This document shows, piece by piece, positions 61,101-64,000 of a stretch of 64,000 nt of DNA. A model generated the notes under the pieces. That model was given only the letters and a program-made list of their open reading frames with translations, had not been told where the DNA came from and searched no databases. The position numbers were made by a program, and so were the translations under genes. The stretch's first letter is position 1; each line of letters starts with the position of its first letter. Source of the stretch: Chlamydomonas sphaeroides (lineage: Eukaryota > Chlorophyta > Chlorophyceae > Chlamydomonadales > Chlamydomonadaceae); contig BDDC01000011.1 in the NCBI GenBank assembly GCA_001662425.1, positions 124,001 to 188,000 on the forward strand. The letters are read 5' to 3'.

Positions 61101-63596
61101 AAGCCGCACCGACAGCCGCATGACGAAGAGGTCGCCAAGCAGCGCAGCTCGCAGGAGCTGCCGCCGGAGCTACGCCTATCGTCCGCGAAGGTGTCCAACG
61201 GGCACCGGCAGGCGCTGGAGACGCCGGCCGAGCACTGGCGGTCAGCGGAGGCGGCTTCGGAACAGCAGCAGCAGCGGCGGCAGGGTCACAAGGCGCCCCC
61301 GGGGCACCGGCGCTCGGCCGAGCCTGCCGCAGAGCCGCACCGCTCGCAGGATCGGGGCTCGGCCGAACCCCCCAGCCCAGGCACCAGCAAGCTGTCTAGC
61401 CGGCGGGGGGCTGCCACCGACGGCGGCGGGGCCGGCCCCACAAGCCCGAGGCCCGCCGCGCTCGACGTCGCGGCCACGTGTCCGACGCGCGCGCCGGCTG
61501 CCGCCGCCGCCGCCGCCGCGCTGCGCTCCCCGAAGCAGCGCTCCAGTAGCGCCCGCAGCACCGCCGCCGCCGCGCCGCCGCCGCCTGCCGCCGACAGCCC
61601 ACCGTCGCTGAGCCCCGTGTCCACCATCCGCAGTCGCAGCGGCTCGGCCGCGGCGCCGCCGCCGTCGTCGCGCCCGGGCACCAGCGCCAGCGGCGAGGGC
61701 CGCGCCCTCCGCGCCTCCGGCGCGGCTGCGGCGCCGCCGCTCCTGCCCGTCGACGCGGTCGCGGTCGTGCAGTCGCCGCGGCCGCCGCTGCTGCGCTCCA
61801 ACAGCACCTCCAGCATCCACAGCGGCCTTGGCGCCTCGCTGCCTCGCACCGGCCGGCTCGAGCTGCCCGCGTCGCGGCCCGCGACCCCAGCCACCACCGA
61901 CGGCGGCGGCGCGCCGCCGCTGACGCGCCCCCGCGCGTCGTCCATGGGCCCGGCCGCGGCACCGGCTGCCGGCACGGCTCGCGGCGGCTCGCGCTTCGCG
62001 CCGCCGCAGCTGCAGCCGGTCGTGCTGCATGGCGGCGAGGCCGAGGCCTGCGGCGCGGGGCCTGCGAGCCGGCTTTCGGGAGTGGGCAGCTCGGACCTGC
62101 CGCCGCTGTCTCCCGCATCTTCCGTGAGCCTGAGCAAGACCAGCAGCGCACGGCTCATGGGCTGGACGGCGGCTGCGGCGGCGGCGGCGGCGGCGTCAGG
62201 TCACGGCTCGCCGGCGCCAGCGAGCCCTGCGGCGGAGGGCTTGGGAGCGGCGGCCGCCGCGGCGGCGGCGGCGAAGGCCGGCGGCGCCGGCGTGCTTCCT
62301 CGCCGCGAGGGCTCCGCGCTGCCACGGCCGAAGAAGAGCGGCCGCCCTGCCGGCGGCGTGGCGCCGGGTAGTCCAAAGGGGCCAGCCGCGGCGGCCAGTG
62401 CCCGGCCGCCGACAGCTCGGAGCGACATGCCCGGCGCCGCTGGCAGCGACGGCGACGCCGCGAGCAAGGCGCGCAGCGGCGGCGGCGGCGGCGCGGCGGC
62501 GGTGGCGGTAGCGGAGCGGCGCTGCATGACGGAGGGCGGCGCAACGCCGGGCGAGCCCGCGTCCGCTGCGCCCGCCGCCGACGGCCACGGCTCGCAGTCC
62601 GATGCTCGCGCCCGCCTGCGCTGCTCGAGCGCTGCGCCGCTCCGCGCCAGCCTGACCAGGGTGGCGGCGGCGGCGGATGTGGGGGCAGGCCAGGCGAGCA
62701 GCGGCGACGACGCGGCGCACCGCGGCGGCGGCGCGGCGCCGCGGGCCGAGGTTGGGGTCCGCCGCTCGAGCAGCCTCGCGCCGGGCGCCGGCGCCATGGC
62801 CGCCGCCGCGGGCGCGCTGGCGGAGGACGGCACGCGTAGCGGCGACGTCGACGGCGCCGCCGCCGACAGCCGCAACTCCAGCCTTCGCCGCACCGCCAGC
62901 AGCAGGGCGCTCATCAGCGCCGCCGGCGCCGCCGCGCGCGCGCTGGCGGCGGCCGACGCCGCCGCCAGCCCGCCGCCGCCGGGGCTTGCCATCGCAGCAC
63001 CGGCGGCCCATGGCCTCGCTGCTGCCGCTGCGGCCCACTCTTCAGCCCCGGCGGCGGGCGCAACCTCAGCGCGATTGCCAACAGCCACGCCCCGGCCGGC
63101 TGCACCGGCGGCGCCAGTTCCGGCGCCACCGACGCCATCACCCTCGGCCTCGCCAACGCCGCCGGTCCCGGCGCCAACACAGCCGCCGGGTCCGGCCCCC
63201 ACGCCGCCGCCCGCCGCGATGCCCCGGCCGCCTAGCGCCCACCCGCCGCCGCTGGCACGCAGCGGCAGCAGCAGCAGCCGGGCCCGCGTGAGCATCGTCG
63301 CGCTGCTGGGAGGGCCGCCGCCAGTTGAGCCGCCGCCGTGCAGCGCCGCTGCCGGCGCCGACGACGCCGACGCTGCGGAGCCCACGCCGACCAGCTCCGG
63401 GCCGTCAAGCGCTGCCACGGCGGCCGCCGCCAGCAGCCGCGGGTCGCATGACGACGGCTCCGCCAGCGGCACCGGGGCCTCCAGCGGCGCCGCCAACGCG
63501 GCAGTTGATGGCGGCGGCGTGGCCTCAGTCGTTGCTGCTGAGGCCGGCGGCGGCGCTGGCGGCGGCTCGCCATGCGGCAGCGCCTGCCCCAGCCCC
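58179..63596 (+). CDS. Ankyrin-repeat protein with long low-complexity tail (3' end lost in gap)
   Basis: Exons: 58179-58418, 58501-58611, 58691-58966, 59308-59409, and 59685 open to the gap at 63597; at least 1547 residues. The start MGAAASAH fits N-myristoylation (Gly2, small residue at 6), so membrane attachment is possible. About residues 85-290 contain four to five ankyrin repeats: DFTPLMTAADAGSAECVRVL, VTALHLAATAGHVTAIQALL, LPPLSFAAARGRLEAATALL, ATAVHVAAAAGDARLLRLLL. The fifth exon runs over 3.9 kb without a stop: about 250 residues of Ala-rich helix, then a tandem repeat centred on HRRS (60430-61060), then Ser/Ala/Gly/Pro-rich sequence with many RS and SP sites. The role is probably scaffolding or signalling through the ankyrin domain, by inference. 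Very high GC in the tail explains the assembly gap. Confidence 0.85.
60430..61060 (+). repeat. Coding tandem repeat, about 32-40 aa per unit
   Basis: Units begin near 60528, 60623, 60731, 60836 and 60956, each with LRQSL (or MRRSL), three or four variable residues, HRRS, then E, EPH or DPH, SL, AP and GPP. A more degenerate unit precedes (HSVDAPSERSLDGPPEM). Spacing is 32-40 codons, so the repeat was made in frame and kept in frame. Confidence 0.8.
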
Positions 63597-64000
63597 NNNN
63601 NNNNNNNNNNNNNNNNNNNNNNNNNNNNNNNNNNNNNNNNNNNNNNNNNNNNNNNNNNNNNNNNNNNNNNNNNNNNNNNNNNNNNNNNNNNNNNNNNNNN
63701 NNNNNNNNNNNNNNNNNNNNNNNNNNNNNNNNNNNNNNNNNNNNNNNNNNNNNNNNNNNNNNNNNNNNNNNNNNNNNNNNNNNNNNNNNNNNNNNNNNNN
63801 NNNNNNNNNNNNNNNNNNNNNNNNNNNNNNNNNNNNNNNNNNNNNNNNNNNNNNNNNNNNNNNNNNNNNNNNNNNNNNNNNNNNNNNNNNNNNNNNNNNN
63901 NNNNNNNNNNNNNNNNNNNNNNNNNNNNNNNNNNNNNNNNNNNNNNNNNNNNNNNNNNNNNNNNNNNNNNNNNNNNNNNNNNNNNNNNNNNNNNNNNNNN
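63597..64000. other. Assembly gap (N run) to the window end
   Basis: Undetermined bases following an extremely GC-rich exon. The C-terminus of the ankyrin protein lies beyond or inside it. Confidence 0.95.

Overview
This is a 64 kb piece of nuclear genome from a green alga, most likely a chlorophyte of the Chlamydomonas/volvocine type. The grounds are high GC, dense GT-AG introns with very short exons, Ala/Gly/Gln/Pro-rich proteins and gapped scaffold assembly. No species is assigned. None of the genes is bacterial or organellar, and I saw no tRNA, rRNA or CRISPR. Gene models were built by hand from splice sites. For CYP-A, CYP-C, the hydrolase, the coiled-coil gene and the membrane gene, every exon phase joins and the coding length divides by three.

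Layout. 98-5559 (+) is cytochrome P450 gene CYP-A (18 exons, 550 aa). 7616-11698 (+) is a protein-kinase-like gene whose DFG motif is degenerate. 13136-18640 (+) is P450 gene CYP-B, interrupted by an assembly gap. 21188-25287 (-) is P450 gene CYP-C (14 exons, 600 aa), convergent with CYP-B and flanked by copies of a dispersed repeat. 27425-31847 (+) is an alpha/beta hydrolase (417 aa) whose introns hold several degenerate partial copies of its own exons. 34980-37678 holds two poorly resolved genes for secreted proteins, one on each strand. 39400-45479 (-) is a 1190-aa coiled-coil, low-complexity protein. It is head to head, 466 bp apart, with 45946-55734 (+), a 2299-aa multi-pass membrane protein with ankyrin-like repeats near its C-terminus. 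58179 to the gap at 63597 (+) is an ankyrin-repeat protein with a start that fits N-myristoylation and a 3.9-kb low-complexity exon carrying a His-Arg-Arg-Ser-centred tandem protein repeat.

How the genes relate. The three P450s share intron positions and phases almost exactly, so they are paralogs made by local duplication, one later inverted. Patches of near-identity between copies suggest gene conversion. P450s, kinase and hydrolase sit close together, but nothing in the sequence shows a common pathway. The last two large genes both carry ankyrin-type repeats and may be related in function.

Most interesting: the partial exon copies in the hydrolase and kinase introns, the conversion-like patches among the P450s, the lost DFG motif in an otherwise well-preserved kinase, and the novel protein repeat in the last gene.
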